Both the position numbers and the translations under genes were made by a program. This document shows, piece by piece, positions 42,592 to 52,436 of a stretch of DNA of 58,689 nt (position 1 is the stretch's first letter; the number at the start of each line of letters is the position of its first letter). The DNA comes from a virus. The notes under the pieces are model-generated. The model searched no databases. It worked only from the letters and a program-made list of their open reading frames with translations, and was not told the origin of the DNA. The DNA lies in IMG/VR virus record IMGVR_UViG_3300008107_000212, positions 1 to 58,689 of that record; one strand, written 5' to 3'.

Positions 42592-45500
42592 TTATATATT
42601 TGATGGAGCTGATGGGGTTGAAGGGAATGTAGCTGTTCCATCGTATAATAAATATATTTCCCCATTGTTTGGTGAAGTATTTATATTTAAGAAATTACCA
42701 GCGGGAACCAAAGTATCGTCGTAGTACGACGCTGTATATGCTAATATTGTAGTATTGACGTTTAAAAACGGATTATCTCCATTTAAGTCTCCGTTTGTTA
42801 CTACAAGATTTGAACCACTTAATTCTCCATTAAAAAATTCTGTTTGAGAAGATTGTGTAAAGACAACTGGACCTACTATAGATGGTGTTGTGCCGGACCA
42901 AACCTGAGTTACAGATGCCGTATAATTTCCTGGTAGTATTACGGATGAAGTTTGTCCATTTAAGTTTGGAAACACACCAGCGTTACTTCCTGTAACTTCG
43001 TACATTCTGATACCGGCACCCGAAACTACAAGATTTTGGAAAGTAAATGGAGTATCCCACGCTATATTTCCGCTTCCACTTCCATAATATGCTATTGGGG
43101 TATTTGGAGTAGCTTGGGGAACAGGGTATTTGTTTCTTTCAAGCAAGTGTTGTTTAACTACTATTCCTGAGGCTAGACTTGCTCGAGCAGGAGTCCAATC
43201 TTGCAACATTTTAAACAAAGAATTATCTATAAATTTGATAAGTCTTATATAATCGTTTATATCGTAATTATGAGTATATTTTTCAAAATAAGCATTTCGC
43301 AAAGCATCTAGTGGAGGGTATGTTTCTGCCGATGAAGATACTAATCTAGGATCACCAATATATTCTCCAATATTGATAAATCCAATTTGTGAACTAATAT
43401 CATCGTCTATTTCGTTTTGTGGCGAAAATGTTACCTCAACATAGTTTACATCTCTTGTATAGCTTTGACTAATTGCATAATCTTGTTGTATAGATCTAAC
43501 ATTAGATAAAGTTGTATTATCGGGGATGTTTGCTAAACTACTGCTATATGGGAGGGAAAGGCTTTGTTGCTTAATTTTATCAGCTACAGGATTTTTTATA
43601 CCAACAGGAGGTTGATCAAAGAACACAGATTGTGTATTTGATACGAATACTGGAGTAGTGTTAAATGTAAAATTACTATCGCTTGTAAATGATGAAGTAG
43701 CAACCCAGGACCCTGTTATTTTAGGGTGTATTGAGGTTGAACCAGTATATAGTTCTCCACCTAAAGATGCTCTAAAAGCAAGTTGATTTGGTCCTTGGTT
43801 TGTCCCATTTCCTTCAATGGAATTAGGATTCATTACATAATCATCAAATACACTTTCGCTTATAATAGTACTATAATATCTGATTTCTTGGAATGAGCCC
43901 GAAAAATTAGTATAGTTTGATATGCTAGCAGAGCCAAAATATGAAATCACCCCAAGATCCAATAAATCATTCCAAGCTTGAGTATTCCCTGTGCTTGAAC
44001 TAGAAGCTTGGAATCCTATTTGGTTTCCATCGTAACCATTATATATTGAATTTTTAGAATATAAAGTAAAATTTGAACCATCTTTAGTTACCATTACTGA
44101 CCACCAGTCTCCGTCAAAAAATGGTAAATATACACTAGCAGAAGTTGTTAAAAAGAGCGTTCTTGGTATAAAATCTAATTTAGCGTATTGATAATATGGA
44201 TCTACAGTTGATCCTGAATATGAAGCACTAGTATACCCTGATCCAGTATATGTTAAAATAATAGTAGCAACCCCGCTAGATCCGGAAATTGTCCATAAAC
44301 TTTGGGATATTGGGATATTAGATGTAGGTAATCCGTTGGTTTTGAATCTAAATGCTATAGTTGAGGGGACACCATTAGGTGACCCCCAATTTGAATTTAG
44401 CTTCCAAGAAGAAGAAATAAAATTATTTCCATTCTGTGTATAAGCATAATTGTATTGATCATACCAATAATCCCAATCGTTTGAATTGTCTTTATCTTTG
44501 CCTCCATATTCATTTATTCTTAGAATAGTATCGGGAATACCATATAGTGTTATGATTGCTCTTAGGCCCTCTATAGTACCTTTTTTCTTTAAAAGATAAG
44601 GCAAATTGTGATATATTCTTTTATATATTGATTTATTTACATCATCAACAGGTTGTAAAGAACCAGTAGCAGAAGCAGTAATATATGTTGTAATATATTC
44701 AAATCCTGTTGGGGCAGGTAAAGAAGGTGTTGTATAAGGTAAATTATATAAACTGCCTGAAGGGGTAATACCAATTAAAGCAGCATATAAATCGTCTGTT
44801 GAAAAATTATTTTGGTATATTTTAATACCTAAATCGCGTAATATATCTGCTACTAAATCTTTAGATACACCATAATTTAATCGATTATCTGCATTGTATT
44901 TTTCGGTAACTCCCTGTAAATAGGAAAATACGTTATCAAAATGTTGACCTATCATTTCAACAAACAACTCGTATTGTGCGTTGCTTGGATCGTCTCTTAG
45001 ATAAGAAGGAATAGCATTTACTAAAGCATTATTGTTTTCGCTATCATACAATTCTGCTACAGCAGATTGAGATACAAACCAAGTATAACCAACCCCAGGA
45101 TTAGCTGTAGAAGCATTTGTGTATGGAGGTGTACTATTTGTTTTAGGCCAAGCTGTTGACCCTGATTCATAGTATAGATAATATTCGTAACCATCAAAAT
45201 TGGTTATAATTTCATTTATTTTTGCTTGGTATATTACATTACTAGAAGAAACATAGTAGTTTGTAGCAGTATTAACTGATAAACTAGCACTATAAGTATA
45301 TTGCTCTATTAAGGCTAGCTTATAATAAAAATTTTCTAGGCGAGTTTGAGCAGAAGAGAAATGAATAAAATTATCGTAGCTAGAATAGTCTACATTTAAT
45401 TCAACATTACTTTCTGCTAATAAACTATTTAATTGGTATCTTAAACTTCCTGATCCTGTAGCGGATGTTGTAGCTGTTAGAGAAGAAAGACTAGCATATT

Positions 45501-46239
45501 GTGTAGAATTATTAATTTGATCTGATATGGATAAATTATAATTTGGTCCTTTTAAAGGAATATTATCATCTTCAATATTAAATACAGGAGTAATACTAAT
45601 ATTGTAAGCTACAGATTCTGCTATTTGTTCAACTACCCAACATTCGCTCTTTATATCAAATTGTGGAGGAAGTGCTTCGTATAGTTTTATTAGAACTGTA
45701 GGATCGTCAGGGTTAGAATTATCTAATAATACATTATTTGCTATTACTAACTGATTGTTTCCAAAATCTAAATAAAAGTCTAGATAGCCACCTTGTGTGT
45801 TTTGAATATCTTGAGAAAAGATAATTGCGCTAGCAGATACTTCAACATTAGGTATAGCTGTGGTATTAAGTCTTACTTCAGTTCTATCCGCACTGATTTG
45901 GTCAATATAGTATCTATTTAATGCGGTTGATGCTAGGCGATGTCTTAAAAAATTGTATGCTGTATTATATTGTCCTTCTGTAAAACCAAAAGCTCTCAAA
46001 TCAGCTTCCGGGTCTATAGTAACTTGATTATCTAAAAGAGTAAAATTAGGATAACCAGTAACATTTTCTACTAAAATATTTCTATTTAAATCGTATATAA
46101 AATATTCTAAATAATCTGTTTCTGGGTTAAATTGAGTTGGAATGTCGTTTGATGTAATCAAAGAAGTATCCTCAGGAGAGTATGTTTGCAACTCAAATGT
46201 AATAGGATCAATATTTTGTATGTTAACTATTTCTGTCAT
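42592..46239 (-). CDS. Baseplate wedge/fibre protein with LamG-like domain
   Basis: 1215 aa, the largest gene here. The N-terminal third contains long helical and beta regions; about residues 545-575 have LPYLLKKKGTIEGLRAIIT then GIPDTILRINEYG, a segment typical of tail-associated proteins in T4-like and P2-like systems. Residues about 610-820 look like a concanavalin/LamG sandwich (SSWKLNSNWGS..., FFDGDWWSVMVTKDGSNF), which may bind glycans. The remainder is structural. By position it may stand in for T4 gp7. It overlaps the upstream gene by 4 nt. Confidence 0.7.
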   Translation of the reverse strand: MTEIVNIQNIDPITFELQTYSPEDTSLITSNDIPTQFNPETDYLEYFIYDLNRNILVENVTGYPNFTLLDNQVTIDPEADLRAFGFTEGQYNTAYNFLRHRLASTALNRYYIDQISADRTEVRLNTTAIPNVEVSASAIIFSQDIQNTQGGYLDFYLDFGNNQLVIANNVLLDNSNPDDPTVLIKLYEALPPQFDIKSECWVVEQIAESVAYNISITPVFNIEDDNIPLKGPNYNLSISDQINNSTQYASLSSLTATTSATGSGSLRYQLNSLLAESNVELNVDYSSYDNFIHFSSAQTRLENFYYKLALIEQYTYSASLSVNTATNYYVSSSNVIYQAKINEIITNFDGYEYYLYYESGSTAWPKTNSTPPYTNASTANPGVGYTWFVSQSAVAELYDSENNNALVNAIPSYLRDDPSNAQYELFVEMIGQHFDNVFSYLQGVTEKYNADNRLNYGVSKDLVADILRDLGIKIYQNNFSTDDLYAALIGITPSGSLYNLPYTTPSLPAPTGFEYITTYITASATGSLQPVDDVNKSIYKRIYHNLPYLLKKKGTIEGLRAIITLYGIPDTILRINEYGGKDKDNSNDWDYWYDQYNYAYTQNGNNFISSSWKLNSNWGSPNGVPSTIAFRFKTNGLPTSNIPISQSLWTISGSSGVATIILTYTGSGYTSASYSGSTVDPYYQYAKLDFIPRTLFLTTSASVYLPFFDGDWWSVMVTKDGSNFTLYSKNSIYNGYDGNQIGFQASSSSTGNTQAWNDLLDLGVISYFGSASISNYTNFSGSFQEIRYYSTIISESVFDDYVMNPNSIEGNGTNQGPNQLAFRASLGGELYTGSTSIHPKITGSWVATSSFTSDSNFTFNTTPVFVSNTQSVFFDQPPVGIKNPVADKIKQQSLSLPYSSSLANIPDNTTLSNVRSIQQDYAISQSYTRDVNYVEVTFSPQNEIDDDISSQIGFINIGEYIGDPRLVSSSAETYPPLDALRNAYFEKYTHNYDINDYIRLIKFIDNSLFKMLQDWTPARASLASGIVVKQHLLERNKYPVPQATPNTPIAYYGSGSGNIAWDTPFTFQNLVVSGAGIRMYEVTGSNAGVFPNLNGQTSSVILPGNYTASVTQVWSGTTPSIVGPVVFTQSSQTEFFNGELSGSNLVVTNGDLNGDNPFLNVNTTILAYTASYYDDTLVPAGNFLNINTSPNNGEIYLLYDGTATFPSTPSAPSNI

Positions 46240-46595
46240 TGTGTATTGGTTGTATTTCGAGATATTTGAAATAGTTGCTGTTGAAGATCTAAATTTTCTT
46301 GTCTTACTTGAGTTATTTCTTCAAGTAGAGCATTTATTGTGTCGTCTGTTCTGATTTCTCCAATATATTCTCCACTGGTCTTTATTAGATATTCGTGTGA
46401 GTTTGTTTGGCCAAATTTTGGAATTTCAAAAAATAAATTTTGATATTGAGCAAAAAATTCATTTATTTGAGAAGGTACACTAATAGATGCTGTAACAGGG
46501 GCAGAGATTAACTGAGTAAATTGCGTATCAATTACTTTAGTGTATTGATTTTTATTATATACTACTTTACTTAAATCTATAATTTCTTTTGCCAT
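46236..46595 (-). CDS. Small baseplate-module protein
   Basis: 119 aa. A beta-type first half (VYNKNQYTKVIDTQFTQL) and a C-terminal coiled coil (INALLEEITQVRQENLDLQQ, residues about 88-107). It starts 1 nt before the 375-aa gene ends and overlaps the 1215-aa gene by 4 nt. Translation is therefore coupled to both baseplate proteins, and an assembly or linker role is likely. Family not recognised. Confidence 0.65.
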   Translation of the reverse strand: MAKEIIDLSKVVYNKNQYTKVIDTQFTQLISAPVTASISVPSQINEFFAQYQNLFFEIPKFGQTNSHEYLIKTSGEYIGEIRTDDTINALLEEITQVRQENLDLQQQLFQISRNTTNTQ

Positions 46596-47722
46596 TATGG
46601 GTTAACAACTTTAAAGCTATAATTATCATCAAATACTATTGTTGATCCTTGAATTGTAGTTTGAATTAAAACAGTATAATACCTTTCAGGTTCTAATCCG
46701 TTCATATATAATTTAAAATAGCTTCCTGATGCATCACAACTTAATTTAGTATATGTTGTGTCGAAATCTATAACCATTTCGTTAGTATCCAAGTCTTTTA
46801 TAGCATAATATGATTCTGCTGGTAAAGCATAGTTAGTCATATAAATAGAAGATGTTTGCCATACCTTTGGAGGATATGTTGGTCTTGCATTTACACGAAA
46901 AATATTAACACTTTGATCATAAAACACCCCAGGATTTTGGGCTAATAAAATAGTAGCAGGATTAGTAGTTAACACTGTTAAACTACCTGTATTATATACT
47001 GAATCATCCCATTTAAATTCTAAGCAGGGAGGATATATAGTATGGGTATCTCTAGAAAAATATTTTAAAGTTACTTGTTCATTAATACTGTTTACAAATT
47101 CTTGAGATTCTGTTTGTCTAACTATAAATCCATAATTTGCCCAAGCGCTTCCCGTCCATTTTTCTACTATAGATTTAACATTAAAGCTTAAGTCTAAGTC
47201 TGAATAATATGAAAATATTTTTGTAGCTTGAGAACCAGTCCACCATACCCCACCTCCTGCAGAATTAGGATTGGTAGTTAAATTATATGAACCAGTTTGT
47301 CCTGCAGAAAACCCTGTAGTAGTCCAAGCATTGCTTCCTGAGTAGGATCTCCAAATCCACGATACACCATTTTGAGTTTCAGGATTATTTAAGTAACGTC
47401 CTGTACCCATATTCCATGGCTGAGCAACAGCGTTAGCTGCTACTGCTGTGGTACCAGATAACCCAGTATCATCAGCTACAAAAAGCTTAAGATCAGCTGT
47501 CCAACTTGCTGTTCCTATTAAAGAAGCACTTACATATGTAATTTCATCAGAATCAAATTGAACTAAAAAACGGGAAGCTTGGGGATATTCTCCATTTGTT
47601 TCTGTAACTCCTGTTTTAAAATTAGTAGATGCTTCTAGGATTTCGTCTATTCCTGTATTCATAGCAGGATAAGCCGAATATAATGTAGCGTCTTGAGAAG
47701 GGAATATTTTATATACTGCCAT
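46595..47722 (-). CDS. Baseplate-module virion protein
   Basis: 375 aa. It opens MAVYKIFPSQDATLYSAYP, with a NTGIDEILEAS segment, and has a DNRLRE-like arrangement (long beta domain with WTADLKLFV, KYFSRDTHTIYPP) in the first 230 residues. The C-terminal third is a fibronectin-like strand region. It lies directly after the gp6-like gene, where T4 has gp7/gp8, so it may be a wedge protein. No direct motif match to gp8. Confidence 0.6.
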   Translation of the reverse strand: MAVYKIFPSQDATLYSAYPAMNTGIDEILEASTNFKTGVTETNGEYPQASRFLVQFDSDEITYVSASLIGTASWTADLKLFVADDTGLSGTTAVAANAVAQPWNMGTGRYLNNPETQNGVSWIWRSYSGSNAWTTTGFSAGQTGSYNLTTNPNSAGGGVWWTGSQATKIFSYYSDLDLSFNVKSIVEKWTGSAWANYGFIVRQTESQEFVNSINEQVTLKYFSRDTHTIYPPCLEFKWDDSVYNTGSLTVLTTNPATILLAQNPGVFYDQSVNIFRVNARPTYPPKVWQTSSIYMTNYALPAESYYAIKDLDTNEMVIDFDTTYTKLSCDASGSYFKLYMNGLEPERYYTVLIQTTIQGSTIVFDDNYSFKVVNP

Positions 47723-47731
47723 TTTATGTTA

Positions 47732-49591
47732 TTATAAAGGTACTACTCTGCCTTGAATATCTGTATTTGGATATTTTACTTCAAATATCATAGGGTCAAG
47801 TGAAGGATATACTACATTGCCGTTTGTTGCTCCTGTAGTATCGTATGAGTATTGACTATATCCTAAACTTGTACCTACTTTATTTATTATTGCTATGTTT
47901 TTAACTGTTTGTACTCCTTCAATTCTATCTAATAAGATATAAATATCTCTAAGGATTATAGGTTGATTAATTTGCCATTTATCTATTGCAAAATAATCTT
48001 GTAATGCTATTATACATTGAGTTAATACTTCATTTGAATTGTAATTAGGTAATACTATAATATCAAAATTTACTCCAATATTAACAATAAAAGCATCTTT
48101 TATAGTAATAGAATCATTTATCATTCTATACAAAGACAAATATGTTTGTATATTTTGTTTTAGCGCAGGAGAAGTAGTAGTTAATTTTTTATTAAAATCA
48201 TAAGATAAAACATATAAATCTAATATCCCTAAAGCTTCTCCTGATGATACAGATTGTGCTTTTGTAGGTTCAATGTATGCTTTTGATACAACACCATATT
48301 TAGCGGGCATAGATAATGTTCTTACTAAATAATCATCTTGTGTTACATTACGAAGTTGTGTTGCAAAATTTGCTGAAGCATTTTGACGAATTTCTTCTAT
48401 TGTATCTCCATCTCCCCCACCATCAGCAGCAGCTGGATTATTTACAACTAATGAACCTCTAACAGTATTAGCTGTGTTTACATCTAAATTATTATTTAAA
48501 AATTGTATATTTCCGGATAGGCTAGTTAAATTATTTGCAGGAATATTTGCTTCTACTCCTCCACCTGTTAAATATCTAACAGTTAATGTTGTTTGAGAAG
48601 GAGCAATGCCGTATGTTTTTGTAAATAAGAAGTTTGAGGGGGAATAAGCTGCTGTAAGTTTATCCTTTTCAAATGGTAATCCTATACCCACATTATCTGG
48701 GTTTGGGGTTATTTCTTCATCTGTATCTGTTGCGCTTCCAGCGCCAAATTGTATTTGTAATGATCCTGTATCTATAACTCTTGTAACAAATCTTCTTTGG
48801 ACTTGCTCTAGCTTTAAAAGATAAGGAGCATCCCCAGAATACTGAGATAGATTAGGGTCATTTATATTAGTATTTTTAATACTATTAAATATAGTTTCTT
48901 GGGCTAAATAATCAACTTCATACCATTCATTACTATCTGTATCAAATATATCTAAAACTCCTATAATTCTGTTTGCATTTATTGTAACAGTAGAAAATTG
49001 TTGAGGGGCTCCAAAGGAAAATTGAGTAGTATTTATAGTTCCTGATGTAGCTTTTCTAGTCTTTTTTAAAAGATAAAAAGTAGGATTATTAGAATTATCA
49101 ACACTATATATAACAGCTTCTGTAGGATCTCCTGAGCTGGATACTGAAAAATCTACAGGATCTTCTATGATAAAAAATGTGCTAGAAAATACAGGGGATG
49201 AAATTGTTGAATTTCCTCCAATAAATAAAGAATAATTATAATCTGGAATATAAGTTGATCCTGATAATACAGCAGGAACCTGTTGATAAAAATCAATATT
49301 TGTTGTAGCAACTTGGGTTACATTTGGTTTGTAACCAAACATATATGCTAATTCATATAAATTATTTGGTTGACGAGCATATTGTAAAAATGTTTCCTGA
49401 ATTTGATTATCAAGATAAAAAGATAAAACATCACCTACATAAGCTGCCATTTCCATAAACATCATACCAGGCGAGGCTGGTGTGAAATCGTTATATGTTG
49501 TTGGGAAATAGGTTTTGGCATAGTCTATTAGACTAGCTCTAAATTCACCAAAATCTCGGTTTATATATTGTATGTTTTTTCTTTGTGCCAT
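47732..49591 (-). CDS. Baseplate wedge protein, gp6-like
   Basis: 619 aa, near T4 gp6 (660 aa). The N-terminal region INRDFGEFRASLIDYAKTYFP then MMFMEMAAYVGDVLSFYLDNQ and ELAYMFGYKPN is the hallmark of gp6/baseplate-J proteins; the second half has the NATQLRNVTQDDYLVRTLSMP-type linker and GVQTVKNIAIIN. Gp6 dimers clamp the wedges into the baseplate ring that triggers contraction. It shares 1 nt with the gp25-like gene, forming the conserved 25-6 pair. Confidence 0.9.
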   Translation of the reverse strand: MAQRKNIQYINRDFGEFRASLIDYAKTYFPTTYNDFTPASPGMMFMEMAAYVGDVLSFYLDNQIQETFLQYARQPNNLYELAYMFGYKPNVTQVATTNIDFYQQVPAVLSGSTYIPDYNYSLFIGGNSTISSPVFSSTFFIIEDPVDFSVSSSGDPTEAVIYSVDNSNNPTFYLLKKTRKATSGTINTTQFSFGAPQQFSTVTINANRIIGVLDIFDTDSNEWYEVDYLAQETIFNSIKNTNINDPNLSQYSGDAPYLLKLEQVQRRFVTRVIDTGSLQIQFGAGSATDTDEEITPNPDNVGIGLPFEKDKLTAAYSPSNFLFTKTYGIAPSQTTLTVRYLTGGGVEANIPANNLTSLSGNIQFLNNNLDVNTANTVRGSLVVNNPAAADGGGDGDTIEEIRQNASANFATQLRNVTQDDYLVRTLSMPAKYGVVSKAYIEPTKAQSVSSGEALGILDLYVLSYDFNKKLTTTSPALKQNIQTYLSLYRMINDSITIKDAFIVNIGVNFDIIVLPNYNSNEVLTQCIIALQDYFAIDKWQINQPIILRDIYILLDRIEGVQTVKNIAIINKVGTSLGYSQYSYDTTGATNGNVVYPSLDPMIFEVKYPNTDIQGRVVPL

Positions 49592-49998
49592 TATGTGAAT
49601 GTTATTGATATTTCGTCATTTATACCCGTATCTACAACGTTATACGTTAATATAACATTGGCTTCATATGTATCCGGGTTTCCGGTTACTTCTAGATTTT
49701 GAACGAGTACATTTGGGAAAAACGCAGTTAATTGTGCTTGAATATCTTGTTTTAAAAAATCTAGATTTCCGTTTGTAATTTGTTCAAAAATAAAAGCTCT
49801 TAAATTGGCACCGAAATTTGGGTTTAAATATCTTTCGGTTTTATTTGTTAAAAAATAATTTATTAGATTATTCCTAACAGCATCTTTTGTAGTATATGTT
49901 GTTTTAAAAACAGCAGGAGCATTAAAAGGAATAGCCACTCCAACCCCAGTTCCGGGTTTGGTATCTATAGGGAATATTCTTTTTGCTCCGAATGCCAT
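49591..49998 (-). CDS. Baseplate wedge protein, gp25-like
   Basis: 135 aa, matching T4 gp25 (132 aa). Core motifs: IPFNAPAVFKTTYTTKDAVRNNLINYFLTNKTERYLNPNFG-type region (residues about 23-65), with the E-R-x-x-x-x-x-F-G turn of the GPW/gp25 family, then FIFEQITN. It joins wedge to tail sheath. It is adjacent to the gp6-like gene. Confidence 0.92.
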   Translation of the reverse strand: MAFGAKRIFPIDTKPGTGVGVAIPFNAPAVFKTTYTTKDAVRNNLINYFLTNKTERYLNPNFGANLRAFIFEQITNGNLDFLKQDIQAQLTAFFPNVLVQNLEVTGNPDTYEANVILTYNVVDTGINDEISITFT

Positions 49999-50342
49999 TA
50001 TTTATTCATTAAGTTCATTATTTGATCTAAACCAACACTCCCATCGGGCAATGCTCCGTTTACTGTGTCTGTAGATTTGGGCTGAAATTGGCCGGCATAT
50101 GCTGAGGTAGCTACTGCTCCCTGTTGCATTTCTCCTAAAATCCCAGAGAACATATTTCTGCGTTCTTGGGCAGTCAATTGTTTTGGTTTTTCGATGTGGG
50201 GTTGGGCATATGTATCTCTAATAGATTCATTTACGATTGTCTTTGGAGAACGGACTGCTTCGAGAAGAATATCCTTAAGTTCTTCTTGAATTGCTTCTCT
50301 TACAGCTTCTTTAATGATTTTTTTAAAGTCTTGGGTTTTCAT
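49998..50342 (-). CDS. Small protein with targeting-type N-terminus
   Basis: 114 aa. MKTQDFKKIIKEAVREAIQE is a strongly amphipathic helix like the T4 capsid-targeting sequence (MKTYQEFIAEA of IPIII); DILLEAVRS gives an LLE/A site near residue 28. The rest (ERRNMFSGILGEMQQG, then a Gly/Asp-rich end) is short. It is unusual because it lies in the baseplate operon. The motif ends 2 nt before its ATG. Confidence 0.6.
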   Translation of the reverse strand: MKTQDFKKIIKEAVREAIQEELKDILLEAVRSPKTIVNESIRDTYAQPHIEKPKQLTAQERRNMFSGILGEMQQGAVATSAYAGQFQPKSTDTVNGALPDGSVGLDQIMNLMNK

Positions 50343-50344
50343 GA

Positions 50345-50354
50345 TTATAAATAT
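50345..50354 (-). promoter_or_regulatory. ATATTTATAA motif 2 nt before ATG
   Basis: Ends 2 nt before the start at 50342. Confidence 0.45.
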
Positions 50355-50358
50355 TAAA

Positions 50359-51219
50359 TTAGTAAGCTTTTAAATTATCTCTGTCAATAATAAGTTTAAG
50401 TTCGTTAATTAGTATTTCGGGATTTGTGGTAAAGGATAATTCTGTTTGAATTAAAGATATACCGCTTTGATTTATACCTATTGCTCTTCTACGGGTAACA
50501 GTAGGACTAAAAGGTATTTCTTCTATTCTAATTACAAATCCATTATATAATTCTTGATTTATAGTTGTTTCTGCTTGATTTTGTTGTTGTGATATTTGAA
50601 CTAGCCCTTCATTTGTAGATATAAGGGTAGAATTAGGCGCACATCGTTTTAAAATAGAATCTATAGAATTTAAAGTAGTAATCGTTTGTGCGATAAAAAC
50701 AGCAGCTATAGATATTGCTGGGGCAGATAAATCTAGGGCTGCTTTTATTTTTTGCAATTTTGGATTTCCCAAATCATCGTATTTCAGTTTGTCTAAAATT
50801 TCATTCAGATTTAAAACAAGACTAGCAAATGGAGATCCTGTTGCTGGAGTAGCAGCTGCTGCTATTGCAGCTGGTTTTGCAGCGCGTATGCCTGCTGCTA
50901 TGGTTAATAGTGTGTTTAAAGTATTATTTGTTATTCCTACTGTTCTGATAGCAATGTCTAAAGATAAGCCTATCCTGTTTAGCTGGTCTACAATGTTGTT
51001 TCTAAGAGTAATTAATGGGTCTAATTGGTTTGGGGGTAAACAAATATTACTAGCTACAGAATTAAGTTTATTTAGAATCTTCTCAGTTAACTGCGGCTCA
51101 ATTTGATCTTTAATTTGAATACCCTTATCTAGAATGAGTGTGCTAAGGAGCTCTAACCCTTGCTGTTTCAAATCTCTAGGGGTTACGTTTTGAAGAATCT
51201 CAGGAGATATAGTAGCCAT
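50359..51219 (-). CDS. Baseplate hub-module protein, unknown
   Basis: 286 aa. A helical first half (LKQQGLELLSTLILDKG and LRNNIVDQLNRIGLSLDIAIR) is followed by an Ala-rich hydrophobic stretch (AGIRAAKPAAIAAAATPATG, residues about 108-127) and a beta-like end with FVIRIEEIPFSPTVTRRRAIG. It shares 1 nt with the spike gene upstream. Hub or tape-related roles are possible; I do not recognise the family. Confidence 0.6.
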   Translation of the reverse strand: MATISPEILQNVTPRDLKQQGLELLSTLILDKGIQIKDQIEPQLTEKILNKLNSVASNICLPPNQLDPLITLRNNIVDQLNRIGLSLDIAIRTVGITNNTLNTLLTIAAGIRAAKPAAIAAAATPATGSPFASLVLNLNEILDKLKYDDLGNPKLQKIKAALDLSAPAISIAAVFIAQTITTLNSIDSILKRCAPNSTLISTNEGLVQISQQQNQAETTINQELYNGFVIRIEEIPFSPTVTRRRAIGINQSGISLIQTELSFTTNPEILINELKLIIDRDNLKAY

Positions 51220-52436
51220 TATATAATCTTATTTATTTGGGATTTAGTTAATTCTAGCTTAGCTGAGATTTTAGGTAATTCCGAATTTACTAACCCAGCT
51301 GCGGCTGATGTTTGAGGAACAGCTTGTAGGGCAATGGTTAATAATTGTATTTGGGCTATTAGATTTTGTAATTCTGTTACTAGAGCATTCCCTTTTAATA
51401 TAGGCTCTGTAGCTTCTTTTGACCCCAATTTTATCACATTAGATTTAACAATATATTCATTAGTATCAATATTTACACTACTAACAGCATTTAGATTAAT
51501 AGACTTTTTAGAAGTTAACAATAAATGGTCTTGAGTAGTATTAAATACTAATCGGCCTGAATTTATTAATATTTGTTTTCCGGAATATTCTTCTGGGGTT
51601 GTGGGGGGTGAAGTATAGCTTTCATATTTTGTGCTGGAGGCTTGTAATGGGATTTTTTGGGTTGAGGTTAAATAAAGAGAAGAACTATCTTTATTTATGT
51701 CTTCTACTGTGGGTAGCCACCCTTCAGGACGATTATCTCCTTGCCCATTTCTTAAAATAGTTATAGGATTCCCATTTGATCCTGTAGTTGACCAATTATT
51801 GGGTCTTTCTTTTACAGTTGATCCAAAACGAATACTATTCCCCCACCTTCCTTCCATTATTACATCTCCTTCAAAAGGTAAAAGAGGATGAATGTTAGGC
51901 TCCTCTTTAAAAGTATCCCCTAAAAATATATTAGTAGATTGATCAGTAACTTTTCTTACGGCTCCTCCTAAACTTTGAGTATAATCTACTCGTTGTGAAG
52001 AGGGTAGATTAAGAGGATCAGCAGGATATCCATTGTGATGAGGATGATTCCATAAAGCAACTGGGGTTATGTAGTATATAGTTTGATTGTCTGCAATGCT
52101 ACCAATATCATTACTTGGTAGTATAATTAAATAGACAATTTCATTTATTAAAGGATAATTTTTTAGATTAGGGTATAATGGTTTAGCAGTATTTTTAATA
52201 TTAAATGTTGGAGGATTTGTTAGATTTCTATCATAGAAAATAGTTCCTAGACCATTCCATTCTCCTACTTCTTTAAATAGATACTCATTAGTGTCATCTA
52301 AAATAATATCTACTACTCTGGCAGAAATAATAAGATTATTTAAAGTATAATCTCTTTCTTCATTTCTCCCATTGTTGATTGAGTTTTGAGAACCATTATT
52401 ATTTCCATCATAAAGAACATCAAAACGGCTGCTCAT
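51219..52436 (-). CDS. Baseplate central spike/hub protein, gp5-like
   Basis: 405 aa. An OB-fold-type region ends in IHPLLPFEGDVIMEGRWG then NSIRFGSTV (about residues 185-210), the signature of gp5-type hub/spike proteins in T4-like phages. C-terminal strands (ILINSGRLVFNTTQDHLLL, SKKSINLNAVSSVNIDT) suit a beta-helical spike. No lysozyme domain is visible between them, unlike T4 gp5 (575 aa). A spike of this kind punctures the outer membrane. It overlaps the upstream gene by 1 nt. Confidence 0.8.
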   Translation of the reverse strand: MSSRFDVLYDGNNNGSQNSINNGRNEERDYTLNNLIISARVVDIILDDTNEYLFKEVGEWNGLGTIFYDRNLTNPPTFNIKNTAKPLYPNLKNYPLINEIVYLIILPSNDIGSIADNQTIYYITPVALWNHPHHNGYPADPLNLPSSQRVDYTQSLGGAVRKVTDQSTNIFLGDTFKEEPNIHPLLPFEGDVIMEGRWGNSIRFGSTVKERPNNWSTTGSNGNPITILRNGQGDNRPEGWLPTVEDINKDSSSLYLTSTQKIPLQASSTKYESYTSPPTTPEEYSGKQILINSGRLVFNTTQDHLLLTSKKSINLNAVSSVNIDTNEYIVKSNVIKLGSKEATEPILKGNALVTELQNLIAQIQLLTIALQAVPQTSAAAGLVNSELPKISAKLELTKSQINKII

